From contig CAVTDW010000017.1 of NCBI GenBank assembly GCA_963733505.1, positions 124,001 to 188,000 on the forward strand: a DNA stretch of 64,000 bases. The letters are read 5' to 3'. Position numbers and translations under genes: made by a program. Under the pieces are notes generated by a model. It saw nothing but the letters and a program-made list of their open reading frames with translations. It did not search any database and was not told the origin of the DNA. Of this stretch, positions 6,513 through 15,097 are shown in pieces (position 1 is the stretch's first letter; each line of letters begins with the position of its first letter). The stretch is from JALYXV01 sp963733505. GTDB lineage: Bacteria > Actinomycetota > Acidimicrobiia > Acidimicrobiales > Palsa-688.

Positions 6513-9494
6513 TTAGAGATCCGCGATGGCGTTCCAGTCGACGAACGCGGCGCCCGGCGCCACCAGCTGGGCCAGCAGCCGCAGGCGGTTGGCCCGCACG
6601 TCTGGATCTTCGGCCATCACGAGCACCTGGTCGAAGAAGGCATTGATGGGACCGACCAACGTCGCGAACCGCCCGGCGAACTGCCCGAGGGTTGTTGCCG
6701 ACCCGAGATCAGCGGCGACGGCCTGGAAGGCGTCCCAAAGCGCGGCCTCGGCCGGGTCCTCGAATCGGGCTGGGTCGACCGGCCCCGCCTCGACGCCCTT
6801 GGCGATGCGCAAGGAGCGCCGGTAGGCGGTGGCGACCGTACGAAAGCCCTCGTCAGCGAGTAGATCCTCCAACTCGATCAGCGTCGCCACGCTGGCTGCG
6901 GGCCGGTCGGCGCCGACGAGCACGGCTCGCACCAGGTCGGCCCGGTGGCCTTCGTCGAGCAGGCGCTGCTCGAGGCGGCGGCGCACGAAGTCGAGCAGCT
7001 CCTCGGCGGCAGCCGGCGTGATGGTGACCGCCTGGTTGCGGGCCGCCTCGTCAAAGAGGGCCCGAAGATCGACCGGCAACTGGTGGGCCAAGACGATGGC
7101 GACCAGTCCCGACGCCGCCCGCCGCAAACCGTAGGGATCGGCGCTGCCGCTCGGCTGCGCCCCGACCGCGAACAGCGCCGTCAGGGCGTCGGCCCTGTCC
7201 GCGATGGCCAAGACGGCGCCGACGGTTGATTCCGGTACGCGGTCGCCGGCCTGGCGGGGGAGGGTGTGTTCGAAGATGGCGTCGGCTACCTCGGGCGCCT
7301 CGCCTTGGCGTAGTGCGTAGATGCGGCCCATCTGGCCCGCGAGGGTGGACAGCTCGACCACCATCTCGGTGGCGAGGTCGGCCTTGGCCAGAAACGCCGC
7401 CCGGTCGAGGGTCGTGCGCTGTTCCTCTGGTAGGCCGAGCTGGCCGGCCAGCCAGGCGGCGACTCGGGCGGTGCGCTCGGCCCGGTCCAACATGGACCCG
7501 GCCCGTTCCTCGAACGTGAGCGTCGCCAGCCCGGCCCGGTAGTCCTCGAGCGGCCGCGCCAGGTCCCGCTCGAAGAAGAAGGCGGCGTCGGCGTAGCGGG
7601 CGCGGAGCACCTTCTCGTTGCCCGCCCGGACCACATCGACCTCGATGGGGCCGTTCGCGACCGCCACGAACGCGGGCAGCAGGTCACCGTTGCCCGCGCG
7701 AACCGGGAGGTAGCGCTGGTGCTTCTTCATGACCACGCTGAGCACCTCTTGGGGCAGGTCGAGGTAGCGCTGATCGAAGTGACCCAGGAGCACGACCGGG
7801 TTCTCGATCAGGTCGGTCACCTCGTCGATCAGTGCCGCCTCGGCGACTGTGTCGATGGCGCCCCCCTCACCCGCGGCCAGCGCGGTCGCCTCGTCGACGA
7901 TGACGCTTCGGCGCACCGAGCCGTCGCAGGTGATCCCGTGATCGGCCATCACCGTGGGGTAGGCGGACGCCTCGACGATGTCGCATGCCGGCGGTTCGTC
8001 GTCACGCAGCAGCCGAGTCATGCGTCCACTGACCAGGTTCCCGTAGGTGAAGGGAATCACGGCGTCGCCCACCAGCGCCAGCAACCAGCGCACCGGGCGG
8101 CTGAAGGCCACCGGCCCCGCGCCCCACCGCATGGTCCGCTCGAAGCGCAGCGACTCGACCAGCTTCGGGAGGACATCGGCCAGCACCTCACCGGCGGAAC
8201 GACCCGGCTCGATCCGTTCGGCCACCAGATAGGTGGCGCCGCCCTCCTCCAGGCGGCCCAGTGCGGGTACATCGAGGCCTTGCTTTCGGGCGAAACCGAT
8301 CGCAGCCGGCGTCGGTTGGCCCTCGGTGTCGAATGCCCGGTCGGCCCGAGGACCGCGGACCGTCACGCTGCGGTCGGGCTGGCGTGGTGCCAGACCGTGC
8401 ACCGTCGCCACGATGCGCCGGGGCGTGCCTTGCACCTCGACGGCCTCGTGATCGAGGCGAGCGGAGTCCAAGGCCGCCGTCAGCTGGCTCTGCACTTGGA
8501 CGATGGCCGACTCGACGTCGGCCGGGGGCAGCTCCTCGGTTCCGATCTCGAACAGCAACGTCGCCGGCTCGGTGGGGAACTGGCAGCCGGCTGCGTCGGG
8601 AGCTTCTGGCGCGGGCGGGTCGGCGTGTACCCCGAGCGGGAAGCCCAGTTCCTCGCGCCGCTGCACCCACAGTTCGGCCACGTCGTGAGCCATGCGCCGC
8701 ATCCGGGCGAAGGCCCGGGCCCGTTCGGTGGTGCCGATGGCACCTCGCGAGTCCAGCACGTTGAAGGTCTGGGAGCACTTGAGGACGTAGTGGTAGGCGG
8801 GGACGGGAAGGCGCTTTTCGAGCAGCCGGGCCGCCTCGGCCTGGTAGATCTCGAAGAGTTGGCGGTTGGCCTCGACGTCGGCCTCGTCCAGGTAGTAGGT
8901 GCTCATTTCGAGTTCCGCTTGGGCCGCGATCTCGCCGTAGCTGATCCCCTCGGCGAACTCGATGTTCTTGAAGTGGTCGACCCCCTGAAGGGCCATGAGG
9001 ATGCGTTCGAGGCCGTAGGTGATCTCGACCGAAATCGGTTCCAGCGCCAGCCCACCAGCGGCCTGGAAGTAGGTGAACTGGGTGATCTCCAGGCCGTCCA
9101 GCCACACCTCCCACCCGAGCCCCCACGCGCCGAGCGCAGGCGACTCCCAGTTGTCCTCGACGAAGCGCACGTCGTGGCGGCCGGTGTCGATACCGAGGGC
9201 GCGGATGCTGCCCAGGTAGAGCTCCTGCGGGTTACCCGGGTCGGGCTTCAAGATGACCTGGAACTGCGTGTGGGTCTGCAGCCGGTTGGGGTTCTCGCCG
9301 TAGCGGCTGTCGTCGGGCCGGACGCTGGGCTCGACATAGGCGGTGCGCCACGGTTCGGGGCCGAGCACGCGAAGGAACGTGGCCGGATTGAGGGTGCCTG
9401 CGCCCACTTCGGTGTTGTACGGCTGGGCGAGCACGGCGCCGTGCTCCAGCCAGTAGGCCGTGAGCCGCAGGATGGCGTCTTGCATGGTGAGCAC
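6513..9494 (-). CDS. glyQS: Glycyl-tRNA synthetase, alpha and beta subunits fused
   Basis: A 993-residue chain joining both subunits of the bacterial alpha2beta2 enzyme, which charges tRNA-Gly with glycine using ATP. The alpha part (about 1-290) has the class II catalytic core: VGAGTLNPATFLRVLGPEPW, RPDDSRYGENPNR, HTQFQVILKP and the WEVWLDGLEITQFTYFQ stretch. After a short linker (about 290-310) the beta part begins LLFEIGTEELPP and continues through an HD-like region to a C-terminal anticodon-binding helical domain ending DWNAIADL. Two close Met/GTG codons are possible starts. Most actinobacteria use the unrelated one-chain GlyRS, so the type and the fusion are taxonomically informative. It is divergent from padR. 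Confidence 0.95.
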   Translation of the reverse strand: MLTMQDAILRLTAYWLEHGAVLAQPYNTEVGAGTLNPATFLRVLGPEPWRTAYVEPSVRPDDSRYGENPNRLQTHTQFQVILKPDPGNPQELYLGSIRALGIDTGRHDVRFVEDNWESPALGAWGLGWEVWLDGLEITQFTYFQAAGGLALEPISVEITYGLERILMALQGVDHFKNIEFAEGISYGEIAAQAELEMSTYYLDEADVEANRQLFEIYQAEAARLLEKRLPVPAYHYVLKCSQTFNVLDSRGAIGTTERARAFARMRRMAHDVAELWVQRREELGFPLGVHADPPAPEAPDAAGCQFPTEPATLLFEIGTEELPPADVESAIVQVQSQLTAALDSARLDHEAVEVQGTPRRIVATVHGLAPRQPDRSVTVRGPRADRAFDTEGQPTPAAIGFARKQGLDVPALGRLEEGGATYLVAERIEPGRSAGEVLADVLPKLVESLRFERTMRWGAGPVAFSRPVRWLLALVGDAVIPFTYGNLVSGRMTRLLRDDEPPACDIVEASAYPTVMADHGITCDGSVRRSVIVDEATALAAGEGGAIDTVAEAALIDEVTDLIENPVVLLGHFDQRYLDLPQEVLSVVMKKHQRYLPVRAGNGDLLPAFVAVANGPIEVDVVRAGNEKVLRARYADAAFFFERDLARPLEDYRAGLATLTFEERAGSMLDRAERTARVAAWLAGQLGLPEEQRTTLDRAAFLAKADLATEMVVELSTLAGQMGRIYALRQGEAPEVADAIFEHTLPRQAGDRVPESTVGAVLAIADRADALTALFAVGAQPSGSADPYGLRRAASGLVAIVLAHQLPVDLRALFDEAARNQAVTITPAAAEELLDFVRRRLEQRLLDEGHRADLVRAVLVGADRPAASVATLIELEDLLADEGFRTVATAYRRSLRIAKGVEAGPVDPARFEDPAEAALWDAFQAVAADLGSATTLGQFAGRFATLVGPINAFFDQVLVMAEDPDVRANRLRLLAQLVAPGAAFVDWNAIADL

Positions 9495-9537
9495 CCAGGC
9501 AAGGTACCTGGTCGCCTTGATTCCCCGGGGAGCAATG

Positions 9538-9552
9538 CCTAGAGTGTCTAGG
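9538..9552. promoter_or_regulatory. Palindromic PadR operator candidate
   Basis: A perfect 6-3-6 inverted repeat, CCTAGA-GTG-TCTAGG, ends one base before the padR start codon at 9554 and lies between divergent padR and glyQS. PadR proteins typically repress their own promoter at such dyads, so autoregulation is likely; an effect on glyQS cannot be excluded. Confidence 0.55.
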
Positions 9553-9553
9553 T

Positions 9554-9898
9554 ATGGGAACTGATCTGGTCAAGGGGCAGCTGGACCTGCTGTTGCTCGG
9601 TGTACTGCGGGGCGGGCCCCGTCATGGCTACGCCGTCATCAGCGACCTGAGGGATCGGACCGACGGCACCTTCGATCTGCCCGAAGGCACCGTGTACCCG
9701 GCGCTGCACCGGCTGCAGGATGTCGGGCTGCTGACCAGCGACTGGGAAAACGTCGCCGGGCGACGGCGTCGGGTGTACTGGCTGACCGAGGCCGGTCGAT
9801 TGGCGCTGGCGGGCGAGCAGCAACGGTGGCGCAGTTTTGCCTCTGCGGTCGACGCCGTCCTGCGGGCCCGTCCGAGCGTGGCTGGGGGTTTGGCGTGA
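9554..9898 (+). CDS. PadR-family transcriptional regulator
   Basis: A 114-residue winged-helix protein. LDLLLLGVLRGGPRHGYAVI and FDLPEGTVYPALHRLQDVGL are the classic PadR helix-turn-helix signatures, followed by the wing GRRRRVYWLTEAGRL. The C-terminus is short, as in PadR subfamily 2. It overlaps the next gene by four bases (GTGA), a typical pairing of a PadR regulator with a membrane protein that it controls. A perfect dyad sits directly before the start codon. Confidence 0.9.
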   Translation: MGTDLVKGQLDLLLLGVLRGGPRHGYAVISDLRDRTDGTFDLPEGTVYPALHRLQDVGLLTSDWENVAGRRRRVYWLTEAGRLALAGEQQRWRSFASAVDAVLRARPSVAGGLA

Positions 9899-10740
9899 CC
9901 CGCTGGACCCGGGCGGCTCGGGGCGGGGCGGCGGGCGGCGGGGCGGCGGGCGGCGGGGCTGCGGGCGGGGCTGGGGGTGACAGCCCGGTCGAGGTCTACC
10001 TGGACCGTCTCCTGGCCGCGACGCCGGGGTCGCCTCGCGACGTCCGGGCGCTGTTGTCCGAAGCGGAGGCGCATCTCCGGGACGCGACCGCAGAAGGCAT
10101 GGCGAGCGGCCTGTCACAGGCGCAAGCAGAGGACGAAGCTGTCGCCCGATTCGGTACGGTCTGGTCGGTGGCGGCGGCGGAGGGCCGCCGATCGTCGCTA
10201 CCTCTTGCTGCCCTCGGCCGCCAGGTCGGCGCGTCGGGCCTGTTGCTCGGGGCCATCGGCGGCATCGCCGTCGGCGTCAGCGGAATCCTCACCGCGATCC
10301 TTGGCGCTTTCGGCGGTTCGACGTTCATCGTCGACATCTCGCCCACCACCCACCTGGCGCCCTCGGACTGTGCCCGGTGGCTGGCCAACGACCCTCGGGC
10401 TCACAGCTGTTACCAGGCGGCCCTGTCGGACTGGGCCAGCGAGGTCGTGGGGTTTCGGTTGGTGGCCGGCGTCGCCGGTTTCCTGGCCCTGGCTGCCTTC
10501 TTGGTGGTCCGTCGGCGCTGGCCCCGCCTGCCGGCGACGGTCGTCGACACGATCGCGGTGACGCTGTTCGGGTTGGCCGGTGCGTGGATGGCGGGTCTCG
10601 GCATCGACTGGCTGGCCCAGGGTCACAACGGAGCCGGCCAATGGCTCGGTGCTGCGCCCGTCGCCTTGGCGCTCGGGGGCTACTACGGGTACCGCCTGCT
10701 GCGCGACCTGCGCCAGGCGCCGATCGTGGCTTCCACCTAG
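9895..10740 (+). CDS. Membrane protein with HAAS/DUF1700-like N-terminal domain
   Basis: About 281 residues, GTG start inside the padR stop. After a Gly/Ala-rich low-complexity stretch (GGAAGGGAAGGGAAGG, residues about 9-27) comes a helical signalling-type region, VEVYLDRLLAATPGSPRDV...LRDATAEGMASGLSQAQAEDEAVARFG, which matches the HAAS/permease-prefix domains usually coupled to PadR regulators. Four hydrophobic helices follow. Two cysteines (SDCARW and HSCYQ) sit in the loop between helices 1 and 2 and may form an extracytoplasmic disulfide. Function unknown; the pair probably forms a PadR-controlled envelope-stress or transport module. Confidence 0.75.
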   Translation: MTRWTRAARGGAAGGGAAGGGAAGGAGGDSPVEVYLDRLLAATPGSPRDVRALLSEAEAHLRDATAEGMASGLSQAQAEDEAVARFGTVWSVAAAEGRRSSLPLAALGRQVGASGLLLGAIGGIAVGVSGILTAILGAFGGSTFIVDISPTTHLAPSDCARWLANDPRAHSCYQAALSDWASEVVGFRLVAGVAGFLALAAFLVVRRRWPRLPATVVDTIAVTLFGLAGAWMAGLGIDWLAQGHNGAGQWLGAAPVALALGGYYGYRLLRDLRQAPIVAST

Positions 10741-10753
10741 GAGACTCAGACCC

Positions 10754-11950
10754 CTACCCGACACCGTCGGGGTCGGGGAAGGGTTCACGGCGGGCAATCA
10801 TCGACCGGTAGGCCATCAGCCGAGCGGGTCGGCTGAACGCCAACGCTCCCACGATCCGGCCGTCGGAGCCATAGGCGACGACGAAGCGGTCGTCGTCGAT
10901 CGAACCCTCGACTACCCGAACGTCGGGACCGACCCGGCCGACGAACTGGATCTTGGTCTCGTACTGGTCCGACCAAACGTAGGGCACCGGATCGAACACC
11001 GGTGCGTCTTGGCCGTGGAGCAGCGTGAGCGCCGCCGCCCGCCCCTGCTCGGCGGCATTGGTCCAGTGCTCCACCCGCATGACCTCGCCGAAGAGCGGGT
11101 TCTCCCACCGCGCCACGTCCCCTGCGGCCACCACCCCGGCCAACGCCTCGCGGCCCGACAGGGCTCGGCACCACTGGTCGCAGCGCACGCCATTTTCGAC
11201 GTCGAGTCCGCTGCCGGCCAGCCATTCGGTGGCGGGTGCCACGCCGACGCCGATTACCACCACGTCGGCCGGGACAATGGTGCCGTCAGCCAGCACCACC
11301 GCCTCCACCCGATGCTCGCCCGCCAGGGCGGTCACACCCGTGCCGAGTTGCAGGCGCACGCCGTGATCGGCGTGCAGGCGGGCGCAACGACGGCCGACCA
11401 GCTCGCCCACTCCCCGGACCATCGGGACCGGAAGGGCCTCGATCACCGTGACTTCCAAGCCCAGTCCACGGCAGGTGGCGGCCACTTCGGAGCCGATGAA
11501 GCCGGCGCCGACGACCACGACGCGACAGCCCGGCTCCAGGCGAGCCCGCATGGCCAGGCAGTCGTCGAGTGTGCGCAGAACGAACACGCCGTCGAGCTCC
11601 CGGAGACCGGGAAGGGTTCGGGGGTGGGCGCCTGTGGCGAGGACGAGACCATCGAAGTTCAGCGTCTCGCCTGAGTCGAGCGCGATGTTGCGACCCTGGA
11701 GGTCGACGCCGATGGCCCGGGTGGCGAGCCGGAATTCGGCATCGAGTGCACCGAGTGGCAGGTACACCTCGTCACCCGCCATCGTCCCCGCCAGCAGCTC
11801 CTTCGACAGCGGGGGCCGGTCGTAGGGCAGATGCGGTTCGGCCCCGATCAGGGTGATGGTTCCGTCGAAACCCTCCTCCTGGAGCGTCTGGGCGGCCCGC
11901 AACCCGGCCAGCGATGCCCCGACGATGACGATCCGGCCGCCGGCGAGCAC
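10754..11950 (-). CDS. NAD(P)H:ferredoxin reductase, FAD-dependent
   Basis: A 398-residue two-dinucleotide-fold flavoprotein of the rubredoxin/putidaredoxin-reductase type. The FAD site IVIVGASLAGLRAAQTL is at the N-terminus, followed by PHLPYDRPPLSKELLAG; the NAD(P) site VVVVGAGFIGSEVA is near residue 150; VVAAGDVARWEN is the second FAD contact. The C-terminal 90 residues form the usual reductase dimerisation domain. It lies 15 bases after a small ferredoxin gene on the same strand, its likely electron acceptor. Such pairs commonly feed cytochrome P450 or Rieske oxygenases; no oxygenase gene lies in the window. Confidence 0.9.
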   Translation of the reverse strand: MLAGGRIVIVGASLAGLRAAQTLQEEGFDGTITLIGAEPHLPYDRPPLSKELLAGTMAGDEVYLPLGALDAEFRLATRAIGVDLQGRNIALDSGETLNFDGLVLATGAHPRTLPGLRELDGVFVLRTLDDCLAMRARLEPGCRVVVVGAGFIGSEVAATCRGLGLEVTVIEALPVPMVRGVGELVGRRCARLHADHGVRLQLGTGVTALAGEHRVEAVVLADGTIVPADVVVIGVGVAPATEWLAGSGLDVENGVRCDQWCRALSGREALAGVVAAGDVARWENPLFGEVMRVEHWTNAAEQGRAAALTLLHGQDAPVFDPVPYVWSDQYETKIQFVGRVGPDVRVVEGSIDDDRFVVAYGSDGRIVGALAFSRPARLMAYRSMIARREPFPDPDGVG

Positions 11951-11965
11951 GTCAGTCGGGGTCGG

Positions 11966-12157
11966 TCAGCCCTCGATCGAGATGGCGCCCGTCGGGCATT
12001 GCCTGACCGCCTCCTCCATCTTGGGCCTGAGGGATTCCGGCGGCTCCTCTTGGAGGATGTAGAGGTAACCGTCGTCGCGGACCTCGAACACGTCGGGCGC
12101 GACGGCCATGCACACCGCGTTGCTCTTGCACTTGTCGAAGTCCACCACCACTCGCAT
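11966..12157 (-). CDS. Small ferredoxin, probably [3Fe-4S]
   Basis: A 63-residue ferredoxin. CKSNAVC and the later QCPTGAI give three cluster cysteines (about C10, C16 and C54), lacking the middle cysteine of a 4Fe cluster, as in P450-type [3Fe-4S] ferredoxins. The start is the ATG at 12157, since MRVVVDFDKC is the typical N-terminus; longer in-frame extensions are unrelated Arg-rich sequence. It is first in a two-gene unit with the reductase. Confidence 0.9.
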   Translation of the reverse strand: MRVVVDFDKCKSNAVCMAVAPDVFEVRDDGYLYILQEEPPESLRPKMEEAVRQCPTGAISIEG

Positions 12158-12183
12158 GGCGCGAACCCTACCGCCGGTGCCGT

Positions 12184-13494
12184 TCAGGCGGCGGGGAGAA
12201 GGGCGTATTGCATCGGCGCGACCTGCTGCGCCAGCTGCACGACGGGGCCCGCAACGGGGCCGCCGGCGACGACTTGGACGGTGTACACGCCCCTCGTGAA
12301 CACGGCGGCCGCAGTGTGCGTTCCCCCGTCGGTGCCGCTCAGTCCGACGGCTGCGGGGATGCCCGCCACGGGAAAGTTGGTCGGCGCCGGCTTGGCCGTC
12401 GCCTTCGCCGCGGCCACCGATCGTTGGGCGTACGACGTCGCCCCGGCCGCGGTCCGGAAGTGGTACAGGAACACGACCAGGTTCTGGCTGTTGTCGGCGG
12501 TGGACCACAGCCGTTGGTAGCCGTGGAGAAAGCCGGCGACGGTAAGCGCGGCTTGGGCATCGGGAGCCCCGTCGTCACGGGTTGCCTTCGCCAGGTCCGA
12601 GGGTCCGGTGTCGCCGACCGAATCGGGCCGCTGGATGAATCCGGACGGAACCGCCTTGACCAGCAGCGTCAACAGTGGATCACGGTTGGCCGCGGTGGTC
12701 GGAGCGGTTGCGGTCGACTTTGCCTTGTGGGTCTGCTTCCAGAAAAAGGCGCCTCCGGCGGCGAGAATCGCGACGACCACGACGACGGCGAGCAACTTGG
12801 CACCCTTGCGGCCGGCTCGACCACTGCGTGACCGTCGCCCGTCGGTCGGCACGATGTGCCCGTTCGGTTCCATAGGGGCGACGTTGCCCTTGACCTTGAC
12901 CTTGGCGCCCTTGCGCCGGCCTTTGGGCGCTTTGACCCCGGGGGCTGCGGGGAGCACGACTCCGGGGCTGATGGGGCCGGGAGCCGTGTGATCGACATCC
13001 GGCGGCCACGCCGCGTCGACGTCGGGCGACTTGCGAGCCGCGTCCTTGGCCAGCAAGCCCCCCATCTGGTCGACCAGGTCGGGTGAGACAATCTTCGGAG
13101 CGACTGGTGCGGAAGGTGGCGCCGCCCGCGGCGGTGCGGCTGGTGCCCGTCGTGCCCGTGGGGCCGCCGGTGCGGGCGCCGCCCGACGCGGGGCAACGGG
13201 CGCCGGCGCCGCGGGTATTGGAGCAACCGCCGTCGGGGCCGGAGGCGGAGGAGCCGGCGTTTCCTCGGCGCGCATGTGGAGGGCTGCTTCCTGCACGACC
13301 AACAAGTCGTCGATCCGGTCCAGGATGACGGCGCGCTGCGCTCCCGCTTCCTCGAGCGCCTTGACCATGAGCAACTGGTCGCTGTCGAGGCTCGAGAGGT
13401 CGGCCAGCACCTCGGCGACGGTCAAGCTCAGGTAGCCCTCGTCGGGTGGCGCGGGCGCGGAAGGAGCGCTGACGGTCGCCTTTCGCGTTCTCAC
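12184..13494 (-). CDS. Single-pass membrane protein with proline/alanine-rich linker, unknown
   Basis: About 436 residues from the GTG at 13494; a longer frame reaches 13572 but overlaps the divergent gene. Order: an amphipathic helical region (LTVAEVLADLSSLDSDQLLM to LLVVQEAALHMR), a long Pro/Ala-rich linker, a basic stretch, one membrane helix (KLLAVVVVVAILAAGGAFFW) and a C-terminal domain of about 190 residues outside the membrane, ending QYALLPAA. The outer domain (SGFIQRPDSVGDTGPSDLAK, AGFLHGYQRLWS) resembles hypothetical actinobacterial lipoprotein-like domains. The N-terminal helices look like a helical-bundle partner-binding segment. Function unknown. Confidence 0.65.
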   Translation of the reverse strand: MRTRKATVSAPSAPAPPDEGYLSLTVAEVLADLSSLDSDQLLMVKALEEAGAQRAVILDRIDDLLVVQEAALHMRAEETPAPPPPAPTAVAPIPAAPAPVAPRRAAPAPAAPRARRAPAAPPRAAPPSAPVAPKIVSPDLVDQMGGLLAKDAARKSPDVDAAWPPDVDHTAPGPISPGVVLPAAPGVKAPKGRRKGAKVKVKGNVAPMEPNGHIVPTDGRRSRSGRAGRKGAKLLAVVVVVAILAAGGAFFWKQTHKAKSTATAPTTAANRDPLLTLLVKAVPSGFIQRPDSVGDTGPSDLAKATRDDGAPDAQAALTVAGFLHGYQRLWSTADNSQNLVVFLYHFRTAAGATSYAQRSVAAAKATAKPAPTNFPVAGIPAAVGLSGTDGGTHTAAAVFTRGVYTVQVVAGGPVAGPVVQLAQQVAPMQYALLPAA

Positions 13495-13558
13495 ACAAGG
13501 TGTATCGGCGCGGTCGGGGCCGCCACCTGAGTGCGGGAGCGTGCCACCCTGACCACGG

Positions 13559-14764
13559 ATGAGTAATCCCACCTACGGCGAAAGCGAGATCAGGGTCGAA
13601 CTCCACCCCGAGACGGTCGACACCGCTGGCCGTCGCCTCCTCAGTGCCTGGGCGGCAGGGCGTAACTTCGCGCAGGTCGCAGTGGTGGAGGAGGAGGGCC
13701 GACTGCGGGTATGGGTCGCCGACGGCGCAGCGACGCTCCCCGAGCGGCGGGCGCTGCTCGGTTCCCTGATGGCCCTGGCCACTTCAGAGCAGCTGACCGG
13801 GATCGTGTTGTCCGGCGGCTCCTCGATGCTCTGGCGATACGTGGCGAGAGCGGTCGGATTCACCGGGCCGCTGCGGGGCGATCTGCACCGCGATCTCGGC
13901 CGCGATCTCGGCCACGATCTCGGAGATCCGCTGCCCCTCGCCGCCCCCGGCGTGTCATCGGATCAGCTGCTCGAGGAACTCAACGCGTGGCTGCCCGAGG
14001 GGGCAACGGTCGGATTGGACCGGCCCCCAGGCCGATTGCGCTCCTGGATGCGAATCGCCTCGGCCGGGATCTCGGGAACGGTTCACCTGACAGTGCGCGA
14101 CGGTTCAGACGCGAGCCCGCTCCGATTGGCCGTGCCGTTCGGTGACGCAGTGTTGGCCGAGGGCGTAGCCGTGTCGATCGACACGGCGCTGGCGATCCGC
14201 AGCCGCTTCCGGCCCCTGGTCGACGACGTGCGGATCTTCTACGACCAGTCCCTCCAGGGCCTCCGGACAGGGTCGGTCGCGGGCGCCGCCTATTCGGCGG
14301 TCCGCGACATCCATCTCAGCCCGGCCTATGCCTCGGCGGTCGCCATGGACGCCCAACCAGGCCGTCATCCGGGATGGCAGCCGCGCCACGTCGCACTGCC
14401 TCCGTTCACCCGTATCGACTCGGTCGTCGCCCATGAGTACTGGCACCAGATCGAGTTCGCACTCGAAGGCATCCGCTACGGCGACAGTGTCGAGTTCCGG
14501 CGGGATCTCGGCGGCTATTTCGGCGTGGAGACCCTCGAACACGTCATCAAGGGGTCGTCGACGGGCGCCCCGGCGCACTGGCAGCAGGCGTACCGCCGCT
14601 TGCGTGACGAGGTGTCGGCCTACGCCACCACGGCGCCGAAAGAGGCGACCGCCGAGTTGTTCAGCCAATGGTGGTGCACCGCGTCTGATCCGCCCGCGTC
14701 GGCCCGGTTCTTCGGGGAGGTACTGCGCCGGGTCTTTCCGAGCGTCGAGGGACCGCCTAGGTAG
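13559..14764 (+). CDS. HExxH metallopeptidase-like protein, unknown family
   Basis: A 401-residue soluble protein with no signal peptide. The zinc motif HEYWHQ begins at His292 within VVAHEYWHQIEF, and a candidate third ligand lies in KEATAELFSQWW near residue 365, the spacing and context of gluzincin-like peptidases. The N-terminal 130 residues look like a separate alpha/beta domain (ELHPETVDTAGRRLL..., VWVADGAATLPERRALLGSL). Between them a short degenerate repeat reads DLHRDLGRDLGHDLGD (about 108-123). ATG 13559 is the start. The gene converges with a small minus-strand gene, overlapping it by eight bases. Substrate unknown. Confidence 0.7.
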   Translation: MSNPTYGESEIRVELHPETVDTAGRRLLSAWAAGRNFAQVAVVEEEGRLRVWVADGAATLPERRALLGSLMALATSEQLTGIVLSGGSSMLWRYVARAVGFTGPLRGDLHRDLGRDLGHDLGDPLPLAAPGVSSDQLLEELNAWLPEGATVGLDRPPGRLRSWMRIASAGISGTVHLTVRDGSDASPLRLAVPFGDAVLAEGVAVSIDTALAIRSRFRPLVDDVRIFYDQSLQGLRTGSVAGAAYSAVRDIHLSPAYASAVAMDAQPGRHPGWQPRHVALPPFTRIDSVVAHEYWHQIEFALEGIRYGDSVEFRRDLGGYFGVETLEHVIKGSSTGAPAHWQQAYRRLRDEVSAYATTAPKEATAELFSQWWCTASDPPASARFFGEVLRRVFPSVEGPPR

Positions 14765-15050
14765 CGGAGGTCCAGTCGTGGCGGCACAGCTCGAAGGCCA
14801 GCGCCACCGTCTCCTTGGCGACCAATGCCCCCTCGTCATCGGTCAGCATGGTCCTGGTCATCGGCGTCGCGCCCAGGCGCGCCACGAGGGCCTCGACTCG
14901 TGGTCGCAGCTGCGGTGTGACCTGTTCGGGGTCGACCTTGCTCAAGTAGGAGAGATAGGCCCGGTTGATCCGTTGCTGGACGGCACCGGGGGTCTCGGCC
15001 ATGGTGGACACGGCCGAAGCGAACAGTTCCGCCTGGGGGGAGGGGTCCAT
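14757..15050 (-). CDS. Small conserved-looking helical protein, unknown
   Basis: A 97-residue, probably all-alpha soluble protein (QAELFASAVSTMAETPGAVQ, NRAYLSYLSKVDPEQVTPQL, ETVALAFELCRHDW). It starts with ATG and its 3' end overlaps the HExxH gene by eight bases in convergent orientation. It is divergent from the truncated haemoglobin gene 47 bases away. I do not recognise the family; the evenly spaced helices and balanced composition argue for a real protein. Confidence 0.55.
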   Translation of the reverse strand: MDPSPQAELFASAVSTMAETPGAVQQRINRAYLSYLSKVDPEQVTPQLRPRVEALVARLGATPMTRTMLTDDEGALVAKETVALAFELCRHDWTSAT

Positions 15051-15097
15051 AGGAACGACGGTAGTGCCGGTGCCCGGGTGGCGCGCTCGGACGTAGC

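Noticed and set aside
7719..9542. A 607-codon open frame antisense to glycyl-tRNA synthetase
   Set aside because: It is the mirror of a clear tRNA synthetase; the composition is typical of antisense frames in high-G+C DNA and no domain or ribosome site is seen.
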